Assembly: GCF_000002875.2 (NCBI RefSeq)
Contig: NC_009419.2
Span: 1,964,005 to 2,028,004 of the forward strand
Length of the DNA stretch: 64,000 nt
Source of the DNA: Leishmania infantum JPCM5
Lineage: Eukaryota; Euglenozoa; Kinetoplastea; Trypanosomatida; Trypanosomatidae
Direction of reading: 5' to 3'
Positions 1 to 10,370 of this stretch are shown here, in pieces (the first letter of the stretch is position 1; every line of letters begins with the position of its first letter). Under the pieces are notes generated by a model, which did no database searches, was not told where the DNA came from, and was given only the letters and a program-made list of their open reading frames with translations. The translations under genes and the position numbers were made by a program.

Positions 1-207
1 TATTGGGGCGGAAGCCGCGCCGCTCCTCTGACTTGCTGGACAGACCTTCCACAAACCGGTCGTCGGCGTTCACGCAGAGGGAGTCGAACGTGACCTCCTT
101 TTGGCGTACAGGAAGCTTCGCCGTGGCGTCCAAAGGATGCACCGGATTGCGCTCCATCGGGCGGGGAGTGCAGGGAGGGTGCGTAGGTACAGGTTTTGGT
201 GATGGGG
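1..207. repeat. Left arm of a 207-bp perfect inverted repeat
   Basis: Bases 1-207 read as the exact reverse complement of 2197-2403 (base 1 pairs with 2403, base 207 with 2197; identity stops at 208 versus 2196). The right arm is the 5'UTR and first 52 codons of the next gene, so the left arm is antisense copy of that gene joined to the body of Exo70. Because the repeat reaches the window edge it may continue further left. Either an inverted-duplication junction or an assembly/library chimera explains it; the sequence alone cannot decide. Confidence 0.95.
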
Positions 208-1328
208 CGCGCTACTTCCGCGACTACATTTTCATCGGCCTCGACTTCATGGAGGAGTTTTGGAAATGGAAGATGCTGTCCAAGTCGATTCCTGGTGAGA
301 ACAGGGACTTCATCGACCACGTGGACGACTCGTTGGACAACTTCATCTACCGAATCCGTGAGCTGCTGGACGGATACGTCAACGCGAAAGGGGCGCTGGA
401 AAAGGAATCGCTGAAGGAGTACGCGCGCTCCATGCGCCGCACGGAATGGTTTCCGTCCGTCGACTGCACGGTGCACGAGTCGACGACGAACGTGCTTTAC
501 TTCCACAAGACTCTACTCACCTCCTTCTACGGCTCTCTGCGCATCGTCTTGTACGGCAGCGTCATTGACGCCAACGCCGATTACGAGTCCTGCCAGGAGG
601 TGGAGGACTACATTACTCGAGGTGTGATGGGTGCGGTGGACGACCTACACGTGCTGGCAGAAGCGGCGGCAGAGCTTCAGCAAGAGGCACTGGCCAAGCG
701 CAATCACCACACAAAGTCTGACTCCCTCAACCTCCTCACCAGTGACGTGCGACTCTCCGTGGACATCTTCATGATCAACAACTTGTGCTTCTTGGAGGAC
801 AACTACCGTCGCGAGGCGTGCTTCACGACGCGTCTTGCAGCAGCGGAGCCGCCAGCGAAATCCTCGCGTGAGGGAGCCAATGCCCACAAAGGCGCCGCGG
901 CGCCACCTCCACCTGATCCGCCGCTCTCGCAGCTCTTCGACATGCTCAACTCGGAACGAGAGCGCTACGTGGAAGCCTTTGGGGCGAGCTGGCATAAGTG
1001 CTTTCCATCCATAACAGGCCACTCCGAGCTGCTGTCTATCGAGCCAAACTCGACGACGGAGCTTCGCAAGTCGCAGCGCATGGCGGTGAAGCAGTGGCAT
1101 CGACGCGTGAACGACGCGCTTTTGAGGAAGATTTATTACTGCAAGGCAGAAGCCATGATGGACGCAAAGTCGCGCACCCAGCTCTTCGAAGTCTCTGTCG
1201 CCGCGGTGCGCGATGAGTTCGAGCGCATGGAAGCGCTGTTGAGCGGCCGCACCTGGTCCTCGCAGCCGCAAAAGTGGATGTCCTTTACACCCACTGAGTG
1301 GGAGGACCAAATCCGGCAAGCGTTTTGA
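208..1328 (+). pseudogene. EXO70: Exocyst subunit Exo70, C-terminal part, 5' end replaced
   Basis: Exo70 is a rod-shaped subunit of the exocyst, which tethers secretory vesicles to the plasma membrane (near the flagellar pocket in trypanosomatids). The readable part, about 373 residues, carries Exo70 C-terminal hallmarks: a VDCTVHE...N block at about 459-510 (compare DGTVHELTSN in animal Exo70), a FMINN block at 768-782, then a long helical stretch ending in a basic RKSQRMAVKQWHRRVND helix and a QKWMSF...QAF tail. The reading frame stays open to base 3, but everything before 208 is antisense of the neighbouring gene, so the true N-terminus is missing. Whether the gene is really broken in the cell or only in this assembly is unknown. 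Confidence 0.8.
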
Positions 1329-2246
1329 TTCTTTTGGGGGGAAGGAGGTCCATTTTTGGAAAGCGAGGGGGCGCTTCGCCGGTGTTTTCTACCTTGCACA
1401 CACACAGAGAGACGCCCAGCCCCACTGCTACTATCGGGTAGGCGCGGCGATGAGGCACGCCAATCTCTCCCCGAGTATGCCGCGCTCGCCTTCTGCTGCT
1501 GCTCTTGACTGTTGTCGGTTCTCTTCTCTGTTATTGACTATCTTTCGTTTTAGACTAGCGCACCTCCATCAGCGCGCTTTTTCTTCTTCGAGAAAGATGC
1601 CGGCGTGTTCCCCGTGCTGCACAGTTTCGTTTTTGTTGCATCTTTCGCCGACACTTCCTCCCTGGCATCTCTCCTCCTCAGGTAGAGTGCATCGGGACGT
1701 CAACAAACGCCCGAGTCGAGGCAACCGCCGTTCACCTTGCTCTTCTAAAGTACAAGGTGAGGAGGGGGTCGTTGCACGGACCCCAGCGTCCATGTGGACA
1801 GCAAGCTGGCAGAAACCCTGCCCTCCTCCTTTCCTCGCTGCTGTGAGTAATTCTTCGACAACTCTGGCAACCCTGTCTTTCTGTTCCATCACCATCTTCG
1901 TCGTGCTGACCTCCTCTCATATTCCTCACTTTTGTATTTTCCCGCTTCCATGCACGTTTTTTTTTGGTTGTTTTGTTTGTATTATATTGTCGCCCATGCT
2001 GCCCGTGCCAACACACAGGCACGGAGGGCGCACCGTAAGCCCGCCCCTGCCTCTCTCTGGCACTGTCCATACGACGGTCTTTACGCCTCCCCCCTCCCCC
2101 TCACCTACCCACTTAACACACACCCGCGTCGCGGCTCTTCCCTCTCCTTCCTTAGGCTATATCCATTAACTGCACCGTCCCGTCCTCCCCATCCCACCCC
2201 ATCACCAAAACCTGTACCTACGCACCCTCCCTGCACTCCCCGCCCG
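1329..2246. other. Intergenic/UTR spacer
   Basis: Pyrimidine-rich spacer with T runs near 1930-1990 and C-rich runs near 2085-2105. No coding segment with convincing composition is seen. A good polypyrimidine tract (2134-2153) followed by AG at 2154-2155 sits 92 bases before the next start codon and is the likely trans-splice site. The last 50 bases (2197-2246) belong to the right arm of the inverted repeat. Confidence 0.6.
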
Positions 2247-2403
2247 ATGGAGCGCAATCCGGTGCATCCTTTGGACGCCACGGCGAAGCTTCCTGTACGC
2301 CAAAAGGAGGTCACGTTCGACTCCCTCTGCGTGAACGCCGACGACCGGTTTGTGGAAGGTCTGTCCAGCAAGTCAGAGGAGCGGCGCGGCTTCCGCCCCA
2401 ATA
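2197..2403. repeat. Right arm of the 207-bp inverted repeat
   Basis: Exact reverse complement of 1-207. It spans the last 50 bases of the 5'UTR and codons 1-52 of the unknown gene starting at 2247. Since this arm lies in a natural gene context (UTR plus open coding sequence), it is probably the original and 1-207 the copy. Confidence 0.95.
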
Positions 2404-3359
2404 CGAAGCTGTACGCCGCTAACGCAGCGCGCACGCGGGGCCGCACAGGCGGCGCCTCAGATTTAGGCTTCACGGAATCCCTGCCTATCCTGAATGAGGT
2501 GATCGGTGAGGAAAAGATCTCTCACATTGGCCGCCCTCGTGGACGTCAGCCGCGCGCGCTGGATGGCCACGCAGATGCCATCTCTGTCGCCCGCGGCAAA
2601 GCAAAGAGCAGCTTGACCCGTCCAGTTCACGCAACGCCGACATCGATGCCGTCAACGCGGAGTCTATGGGTGGAGGGCAGCTCTGTGCTCAACCAAGACG
2701 TCGGCCATGCCTCTGCGGCACTTACTCACCTTTCCGACTGCGTCGCACAAGAGCGTCGCCTCAAGTTGGAGTGGGAGGCGGCACGTCTGGCGAAGATACG
2801 CGCACTGCGCGCCGTTGTGAAAGTGTTCATGCAGTCCTTCATCGATCGCGGCTCGTTCGCGAGGTCCACGAGCGTTTGCGGTAAGGTGATGTCCGACACC
2901 CTGGCGGTGGCGCGCTGCTCCGTCATAACAAACACACTCGTCGGCACGGTGCAGAACTTCATGCGTGCCTTTCGCTCGCGCCGACTGTGTGCTGCGCGCG
3001 GCCCTGTGTCAGGGCCCCAACTGTTCCCGAACATCGCGGGGCAGGAGAGTGACGGATTTACAATGAGCTTGTACTCGAGCGCACCTGGCGGGGCAGAGTC
3101 GTCGGTCAATGAATCGTACGTCTCGCCGAATCACAGCGTCAGCGACTACCTAGAGGAGGAGGAAGTGAGTCGTATCAAGCAGCTCTACTTTGACTACTTT
3201 GACTGCGAGGCCGTAAGCATCAGCTCTGCGGTAGCGTCCGGGAGCGACATGTCGATCTTGGCTTATAGTACTACCTCGTCCATATCAAGGCCCTCGAGCC
3301 CTGTCTCCAGAGGTGGAGACCACAGCAGCTTCTCTCACTGCGCCTCCACTACGATGTGA
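2247..3359 (+). CDS. Unknown trypanosomatid protein, 370 aa
   Basis: The ATG at 2247 follows a candidate splice acceptor at 2154-2155; the same frame is open upstream to 1932 but that part is low-complexity UTR-like sequence. The protein is basic and Ser/Thr/Arg-rich. The one well-ordered stretch is a helical middle segment (roughly residues 170-255, starting QERRLKLEWEAARLAK) containing VVKVFMQSFIDRG; the C-terminal 80 residues are acidic then serine-rich (LEEEEVSR; SSISRPSSP). No signal peptide, membrane segment or known motif was recognised. Its first 52 codons are duplicated in inverted orientation at the window start. Confidence 0.7.
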   Translation: MERNPVHPLDATAKLPVRQKEVTFDSLCVNADDRFVEGLSSKSEERRGFRPNTKLYAANAARTRGRTGGASDLGFTESLPILNEVIGEEKISHIGRPRGRQPRALDGHADAISVARGKAKSSLTRPVHATPTSMPSTRSLWVEGSSVLNQDVGHASAALTHLSDCVAQERRLKLEWEAARLAKIRALRAVVKVFMQSFIDRGSFARSTSVCGKVMSDTLAVARCSVITNTLVGTVQNFMRAFRSRRLCAARGPVSGPQLFPNIAGQESDGFTMSLYSSAPGGAESSVNESYVSPNHSVSDYLEEEEVSRIKQLYFDYFDCEAVSISSAVASGSDMSILAYSTTSSISRPSSPVSRGGDHSSFSHCASTTM

Positions 3360-4414
3360 AGATGGAACTGATGGATGTTTTGTAGTGAGCATGCGCGCGG
3401 GTGCGTGCCTGTGTGCGTAAGTGCCTGGAGCTCTGTTTTGCGCTTCTTACTTTTTGCTTCCTATTTATCTCTCACAGCGCCACGCCGGAGAGGAGGGGCG
3501 CACGTGCTCATATGTGCGTGCTCGCACCTCAGCGCTTATCAGTTGCATGTCCCCTTCACTCTTGCGCTTTTGCTGTGTGCTTTGGCGTTTGCGTTTGCAA
3601 CCAAGAATCGGTGTGTGCGGGTGTGTATGGCGTGCACGTGTTTGATTCCCTCCCCCCTCCTCCTACCCCGTGAGTTTTTCGTTGTGCATAACTGCTGTCG
3701 GCTGTATGCTCTGTAGACGTTTATGTAGCTCCTGCTGTAGTGCGCTTCTCTTCCCGCGCGGCCACAAGACAAAAAAAAAGAGGAACGATGACCGGCATTC
3801 GCGGCGAAAGCTGACGCAGCTGCGCCACACATCGTCAACGACACAAGGTTGTCCGCGTCCTTTTACTTTCTGACGCCCCTGCGTGCCCGTCGTTCACAGC
3901 CACTCTTTCCATGCTCGGAGTTGAAAAGGCTTTGACCGGCGAATACGGGGTGGGGACAAAGAGAGGAGAGGGGAGGCAGAAAGGGTTAGACACTCAGTGC
4001 GTCGATGTGCTTCGTTGGCGCTGCCAGTCACATCTACATGTACGTGCGAGAAAGTGGCATGAACGAATTTTTGTCATGTTGTGTCGTCGCCATCTGCACC
4101 CTCACACGTGCTTGACCCTGTGCCGCGCGGCTCTCCCGCCTCTTCCTTCGATGCCGCGTTCGCGGTCGCGGTCGCCGGGCTGGAGGCGGCTATGCTTCCT
4201 GTGAGCTCTACGCAACTCGTTTGCTTTCATGCAATGATATCGAACTCTTCTTCTCCGCGTGGCATGCCTCTCTTCTCTCCTCTCCGTTGGCGTGGCTTCG
4301 GGCTGGGCATCTGCTGCGTTGCATCGGTCACCGAACGGATCAGGCGCACAAGCAGGTGCGTGGGTTGCGACAGGGGCCGTCTTTTAGACCCCCCCATTCT
4401 TCTCGTCAGCGCCC
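3360..4414. other. Intergenic/UTR spacer
   Basis: T/C-rich in the first 350 bases with GTGT runs. Short open frames here are low-complexity and have no recognisable product. Pyrimidine-rich blocks near 4240-4290 may serve trans-splicing of the next gene. Nothing else seen. Confidence 0.6.
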
Positions 4415-5275
4415 ATGCAAAGCGACGCACGCGAGTTGAATCCCGGACGGGCCGACTTCTGGGAGCATTTCTACGATCAGGAAGATGGACGTCTGCAGCA
4501 AAAAGAGCTGCACCACCGGAAGGCACGCGAAATTGTGGAGCGTGGTAGCCTCATGAACCACTACGAGTGGTTTATGCAGTATCCAATGTACGAGGCGGCA
4601 TTGAAGGCCTGTTTGCGAGCGGTACCGACAGTGCTCTCGAAGGATGGCGCTACCCGCATCCTTCACACGGGATGCGGCAACAGTGACTTCTGCGATCATG
4701 TGGAGGGGCTGTTATCGGATCTGAATCCCGCCCCTTCATCGTCCTCGCGCACGTGTGAGGTGCTCAACGTTGATATCTGCGAGAACATCGTCGCCCACCT
4801 CGCGCTTTACTTCCCGTCGCGGCTGTATGCGGTGGGCGACTGCTGCGACTTGCACGTGTCGTCTTCGCCATCTATACCTTTTTCAAGCAATGCTGCCTGG
4901 TACAGCTGCGACACTGCCATGCGACTCCGCACGGTACTGCAGAGCTCCGTGGACATTGTGTTCGATAAGGGGACGGCGGATGCCCTTCTGAGCTCTTTTG
5001 CTGGCGAGTGCAATCCCAACATGGAGGCCTACATGGGTGAGGCGCTGAAGGTGCTTCGTCCAGGCGGCCTCTTGTTCCTCATCTCGATCAACAGTGAGGA
5101 TGTTCTGAGCCCTTACGTACTCTCCGCCGGCGATAGGCTGAAGTCGTTCCAGCTGGCGTACGCGGATGTGATTGAGCTGTGCGCACAAGATCTTCGGCAT
5201 CTTCGCGTGGAGACCCTGGGGTCCCGCTACAGCTGCTACGGGTACGCCGTTGTGGCGTCTGCGGTTGCAGAGTAG
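4415..5275 (+). CDS. Class I SAM-dependent methyltransferase, METTL13/EFM-like
   Basis: The 286-residue protein starts with an aromatic DFWEHFY segment (residues 14-20) followed by NHYEWFMQY (48-56), the entry signature of the METTL12/METTL13/EFM4-type lysine methyltransferases. Motif I is HTGCGNSDF (84-92), the acidic ribose-binding residue is in NVDIC (118-122), and the family FDKGTADAL block is at 183-191. Post-motif strands (LRPGGLLFLIS) complete the Rossmann fold. Relatives methylate elongation factor 1A or citrate synthase, but the substrate here is unknown. It lies directly upstream of the BT1-like transporter, so it may be the gene called ORFF in the LD1 locus; that is recall, not shown by the sequence. 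Confidence 0.75.
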   Translation: MQSDARELNPGRADFWEHFYDQEDGRLQQKELHHRKAREIVERGSLMNHYEWFMQYPMYEAALKACLRAVPTVLSKDGATRILHTGCGNSDFCDHVEGLLSDLNPAPSSSSRTCEVLNVDICENIVAHLALYFPSRLYAVGDCCDLHVSSSPSIPFSSNAAWYSCDTAMRLRTVLQSSVDIVFDKGTADALLSSFAGECNPNMEAYMGEALKVLRPGGLLFLISINSEDVLSPYVLSAGDRLKSFQLAYADVIELCAQDLRHLRVETLGSRYSCYGYAVVASAVAE

Positions 5276-5619
5276 GGGGTCGCTCCTGTGAAGGGCCGCG
5301 TGGTGGCGTCTGTTAAGAATTCACCAAGTAATGCGCGGGGCGCCAAGTCTTTGAGTAAGTGCGGCTCATCACCAACGGCGCGAGGCAGCGCGAACGTGAA
5401 CAGCACGATAAGCGCCTCGCCTATCCCCTGCCTTCCTCCTCTTGGTCTGCCTCTCGATCGACTCTCGTATGTCTCGCCAAGCCCCCGCCGCGTCTTCCCA
5501 CTGCTTCCTCCCTTCCAGCCTACACATCTGAGAAGTCTTGCCGGGCAGACTTGTCAGCCACCGAGGTGCGCATCGTCCGACATCTTCACTCGTGCCCTTC
5601 TCCGCTCTTCATTGCCATC
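5276..5619. other. Intergenic/5'UTR of transporter
   Basis: Short spacer. It contains the pyrimidine tract and AG at 5517-5518 that probably accept the spliced leader for the transporter mRNA, giving a leader of about 100 bases. Confidence 0.6.
5491..5518 (+). promoter_or_regulatory. Candidate trans-splice acceptor for BT1-like gene
   Basis: C/T-rich tract ending in CCAG at 5515-5518, 101 bases before the ATG at 5620. It supports that ATG over the in-frame ATG at 5359, which would lie upstream of the mature mRNA. Confidence 0.55.
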
Positions 5620-7518
5620 ATGCCAGGTCGTTACCCCATGCCTTCAGCGCCGGAATCGCCGCCACCGCAGGTGGCCAAGTACGTTCATCCTGTTTCCGCT
5701 CGCGTGCTGCGCGCTGCGCCGTTCCTCGGCAACATCCCTGTCTTCAGCATTGCGTTCAGGTCATTCCACCCCAAGGTTGTGCTCGCCATTTGCATGCAGC
5801 GCCTATTCGAGAAGGGCCTCGCCAATGGGCTGATGCAACTGTCGATGCAACCGATGCTGACGGGACGCTACGGGCTCACCGGCGCCATGTACCAGCGCCT
5901 GTCCACCCTCTACACCCTGGGCTGGGCCCTCAACGCATTCATCACGGTTATGGCGGACACGTTTGCGCTGTTCGGGTACACGAAACGGTGGTACTGCGTG
6001 GTGTCGGCGGTGAGCGGCGGTGCGTTCGCGCTGCTTTACGGGCTGCTGCCGGCGAAGGAGTCGAGCGCGAAGCCTGCTGCTGCCTTCATGTTCCTGACGG
6101 CACTGTTCATGAGCAATATCGACGTCTTCGCTGTTGCCTTGTACAGCGAGCGAATCCGCCAGCGTCCAGCTGCCGGGCCAGCGCTGGTGAGCTGGATGTG
6201 GGGCACGGCGCTCATTGGTATTATGATCTCCAGCGTCATTCAGGGTCCTCTCTCCGACAATGGACTGACGCACCTTGGCGTGTACATCACAGCCGCGATC
6301 CTGCTGCTGTCAGGTCTACTGTTCGTGTTCAACCTCTTCGAAGAGCGGCGCAACTGCGCTGCACGCCTGGAGGACGCCATGGTCGAGTTCCTTCAGAACA
6401 CCAAGAGCGCAAGCACCGACAGCACAGCCGGCTCGCCGCCGTCGCCACATAAGCCGGATGGGCATCTCACCATTGATAGTCGCGTGGAGGAGGAGGACGA
6501 CGACGACTACGACGAGCAGAAGGCGGCCGCGATGGATGCGCAGGGCTTTGTGCGGCCGCGCATGGACACGTATTTGTGCGGTGCCGTGGAGATGAACCGG
6601 GACGTCCTTCTGCGAAACTGGCGGATGGCGTTATTCTGCCTGATTCTCACCCTCAGCGTGATCGCTAACGCACTCGTGAACATTCTTGGCACGCGGTGGG
6701 ACATTATGTATGTCTGCATCGTCGTGGCGGTGGTGGTGTGCGTCAGCTCCTTCTTCACGTTGCCGCTGGCCATTGCAAAAGCGGTTGTGTTCATGTATTT
6801 CAACGCGATCCTCTACCTGAACCTGCCCGGCGTGCTGAATACTTTTTACGTCGCGAAGCCGCCATGCCTCCCCGGTGGGCCGCACTTCTCGTACACGTTC
6901 TACAACGTCATGAATGGTATTCTGGGTAACATCGCAGGCATCGGTGGTACCATGGTGTTTACACATCTGTTTCCTCACCACAGCTACCGGTTTGTCATGG
7001 GCCTCTCCGCTGTTCTGCTGCCGGCAGCCTCTATGTTCGACCTCCTCATTTTGAAGCGCTGGAACCTGGCCATCGGCATCCCTGACCACGCCATGTACAT
7101 TTTGGGGGACGCAATCATCTACGAAGTGTGCGATATGCTCCTGAACATGCCCATGATGATGCTCATGTGCCGCATCGCGCCGCGCGGGTCGGAGTCGATG
7201 GTGTTTGCGCTGCTCGCGAGCATTTACTACCTCGGCACCTCGACTTCGTCAGCGATAGGCTACCTGCTGATGGAAACGATTTGGCCGGTTGTCACGCAGG
7301 GCACGTGTGACTACAGCAACGCGCCGTGGCTGGTGATCACTGGTCACATTGTTGCACCCGTTTTCATCTTACCATTGGCCTACGTCCTCCTCCCATCAGC
7401 GCGCATCAGTGACCACATTGACCACACGGGCCGGAAGGTGATGGAGGCCGCACTCCCGGAGACGCGCACTGAGGCGGCAGAGGAGCCGATCACCACGACA
7501 ATGAGGCGGGACAGCTAG
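5620..7518 (+). CDS. BT1: Pteridine/biopterin-folate transporter (BT1 family)
   Basis: Polytopic membrane protein of 632 aa; Leishmania BT1 is of similar length. It has about 12 hydrophobic segments in two halves, split by a cytosolic acidic linker (RVEEEDDDDYDEQ near residue 288). Features typical of the folate-biopterin transporter family include the MQRLFEKGLANGL segment near the first helix and the SYTFYNV...GNIAGIGG segment in the second half. Leishmania cannot make pteridines and relies on such transporters; BT1 carries biopterin and some folate and affects antifolate response. Gene symbol is inferred from length, family and the neighbouring gene content; other family members exist, so the exact paralogue is not proven. 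Confidence 0.85.
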   Translation: MPGRYPMPSAPESPPPQVAKYVHPVSARVLRAAPFLGNIPVFSIAFRSFHPKVVLAICMQRLFEKGLANGLMQLSMQPMLTGRYGLTGAMYQRLSTLYTLGWALNAFITVMADTFALFGYTKRWYCVVSAVSGGAFALLYGLLPAKESSAKPAAAFMFLTALFMSNIDVFAVALYSERIRQRPAAGPALVSWMWGTALIGIMISSVIQGPLSDNGLTHLGVYITAAILLLSGLLFVFNLFEERRNCAARLEDAMVEFLQNTKSASTDSTAGSPPSPHKPDGHLTIDSRVEEEDDDDYDEQKAAAMDAQGFVRPRMDTYLCGAVEMNRDVLLRNWRMALFCLILTLSVIANALVNILGTRWDIMYVCIVVAVVVCVSSFFTLPLAIAKAVVFMYFNAILYLNLPGVLNTFYVAKPPCLPGGPHFSYTFYNVMNGILGNIAGIGGTMVFTHLFPHHSYRFVMGLSAVLLPAASMFDLLILKRWNLAIGIPDHAMYILGDAIIYEVCDMLLNMPMMMLMCRIAPRGSESMVFALLASIYYLGTSTSSAIGYLLMETIWPVVTQGTCDYSNAPWLVITGHIVAPVFILPLAYVLLPSARISDHIDHTGRKVMEAALPETRTEAAEEPITTTMRRDS

Positions 7519-10370
7519 CGAATTGTCCTTGTTTCTGTCTGCGTTGATGGTGTAGGATGAGCAAGGGGAAGAAAAGCAAAAAAAAAACGAACAACCCGAT
7601 GCGCACGGCCCACGTTATCCCCTGCAGCTCTGCGCCTGTGTGTGTGTGTGTGGATCTGGTAGCTACTTTTTCCCTTCTCGTTTTTTTTCTTCGGAGCCGG
7701 GAGGTGACATTCCTCCTCTGAGGTGGCATGGGTGGCTCAGTCATCTCGGTCCTCCTCTCCCTCGCGGGCTCACCGTCTGCATGTGTCGCATCATTTCTTC
7801 TTTACCTCTTTTAACGGTCGCGGCTTCACAGTTTTGTAAAGGAGCTTCTCCACATTTTGGAGGCGCAAGAGAGGCATTTCCACTTGTCCTCTAGCGCATC
7901 GCTCCTTGTGTGCACCCGCTTCCGTTCTTGTGTGGCTGTTTATTGCACCTTGACTGCCCATCTCCAAGTACGGAGGAGGACTCCGTCCAGCTGCACCTGT
8001 CTTGCACTTAAAGGAACTGGCACAACACACACGTATGTGATGATCGTCTCCACATGCGAGTGCACACCACAAAGCATCAAGGGAAAACGTTTGCACGTTC
8101 GGAGAACAACGAACAGTAATGAAACGCCAAAGATGACCAGGACACCCATCCTCTGCGTTTGTGACCACTAGTGCGTCCTCGTGTGATGTGAGCAGATGAC
8201 GGATGCAGCGTGGTGTTCGGATAGCAGACATCCGGGTGAGCTGATCTGCCGTTCATGTATCCACCACGTCACCTGGTTCAACGCGTGTGCTTGGCAACGG
8301 GCGCCATCTCAGCCCGTTGCCTTGCGGAAAAAAACAGACGACATTTTTTTATAACAAAGGGGAGCGGGGTGGAGAGGGGCCGACTTGCAGCACATGTATT
8401 CGTCCTCTCTCCCATCGAGTTTATTTTTTAAACGCTTTTGTTTTCCTTTTTTATAGTGTATTGTATGCTTCCTTTTTTTCGTTTTGTTTGTCTGCGATAA
8501 CGGTGTCCTCAGGTGCCTCCTTCTCTCTCTATCTGTGTGTTTTTCTTTTTTGTTGTTCGGGTGAGTTGTTTTTCTAGGACCTCCCGTCCTCCACCGACGA
8601 CCCCCCCTCCCACACATACACACAAATGTACGGGTAACAAACATGCTTGTGGAGCCTGTGCGAGTGAAGCGTGTGAGATCGAGAGAGAGAGAGACCACCT
8701 GCGCCTGTAACAGCTCAGAAGCGGCTCTCTTCGGTGCTGCAGGTCGACTAATGACATCACCTATGTGCCGTGGCTTAACATTGTAACGTGCACGCGTGGC
8801 GCATGGCACCCCTTTGATAGTTTTGAGGAGGAACTCCCGAAGCACACGTGGGCCCCGGAAGCCTCAGCGCCCGACTGCATGTGTTTCGTTTGCTCTTTCG
8901 CTGCATTGTGCTTGTACGGCAGTGCGCCATCTGTCATGATAGATCTCACGTCTGGTGCCACGTGCACGCTAGCTGTCCCACACCGCGTCTCATGCGGCCT
9001 CCATCCTGCCTTGATGCCTTCTCTGCTCCTCGTTCTCTCTGTCCCATTTCTTTTGTTTTCCGTAAGACCTCACCGGGCGCGAAGCTGACCAAGACACGCC
9101 TCAATCTTCTGCTTACTGCGAGTGCAGCAGGCCGAAGAAAAGCAGCGGTTACCTGCGCAACAGGCAAAGCCAGTCATCAGCTCTCCGCAACACCCTTGTG
9201 GCACCCCTCGTCGACCTCAGCCGCCTCGTCGCGTGAGTGATCCCTTTGACTCGGCGCGCGCGTCACAGCCTTCGCATTTCATCTCGTGCGTCGCTTACAT
9301 CGCGGCCCCTCCCGCAGACCCCTTCATGGCAGCGATGGCACGCAGAAAAACGAGCAACACGTACAACGCTTATGTTAAATAGCACGGCAAAGGCCAGGGC
9401 TGGCATGCAGAGCCAGCAGAGGGGACAGTGCGAGCAGACGTGTGCGTTGAAGACGTTAATCCGGCCTTGGTGGAGGTGGCGAAGTCCGCATCGTTCCTCG
9501 GCGAGGCTTTGCTTCTTGGTCTCCTCAAGGTATGCCATCCTCGGCTCGTATTCGTGGCTGCGTTCTCACCCCTTTTCCGCGATTTGCTCTGACGCGTCGC
9601 GATGCACGTCGCATGGGAGAAAGGCAAAGCGGTAGTGCGTCGTGGTGGTGGTGGGTAGAGAGTGCAAAACGACGACGCCGGTTTCCCCAGAACGTCTATT
9701 TCCTCTCGTCGCCGTGTTCAGTGGAAAGCCGATAGTCTCTTGAGCAGCTAATCTTGATTGCGCAAGTGACTTCGTCTGCTTCTCCGGTGACGGCCGTCTC
9801 CCAGAAGTGAAAGCACGTACGAGTTCATTGGACAAAGAAACCCGAAGTCGAGACATCGACCGAACTCAGGGCATTGCTGTTTTGTTTGTTTGCGCTGCAG
9901 CTGCTGTAAGTGCATGGGGGCACCAACGAGCTCAACGCTTGGTACGGCACAGCCTATGAACGCCCTTTTCCGCTGCACTACTCCACTGCATGGGAAGGTG
10001 GACGGTGCGTCTCTGCCGTCTCCGTATCCCGTCTCCGCACTTTGCATCTGGCTCTGTCTGAGTTGTTGTGGACATCCCCTTCAACGTCATCCCCACCACC
10101 ACCACTACTGCAACCAATGTCGACATCCTTAGCGGCTCTTTTTTTCTTATTGTCACCGACGAGACGTCCTCAGTGGCAGTCGCCGTTCTTATCTACTCAC
10201 TCGGCTGCGTGGTTGCGCTGTGCGCTGTTCACGACGAGCAGATAATAACAAGTCGTTCGCTGTGTGTGTGTGTGTGTGTGTGTGCGTGTGTCTGTGTGTT
10301 GTGCCTTCACAAGACATGTGCCTCGCGTTTCTCTTCCTTGGTCCCCTCACGAGTCACAGCTTCGTCTTCG
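7519..10370. other. Long 2.9-kb intergenic region
   Basis: No gene recognised on either strand. Open frames here are short, cysteine/serine-rich and low-complexity. Features seen: T-rich blocks near 8340-8580, a GAGAGA run near 8680, mixed-composition sequence at 9060-9900, and a (GT)n run at about 10260-10300. Most of it is probably the transporter 3'UTR, where Leishmania mRNA control elements usually lie. A polypyrimidine stretch ending in AG at 10358-10359 precedes the next ATG. Confidence 0.55.

Noticed and set aside
1..207. N-terminal 68 residues of the Exo70-containing frame as real Exo70 sequence
   Set aside because: They are exact antisense of the next gene's 5' end, so they cannot be the native N-terminus.
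10255..10300. (GT)n run as a functional element
   Set aside because: GT/TG and CA runs occur widely in Leishmania spacers (also near 44578 and 50872); nothing distinguishes this one.
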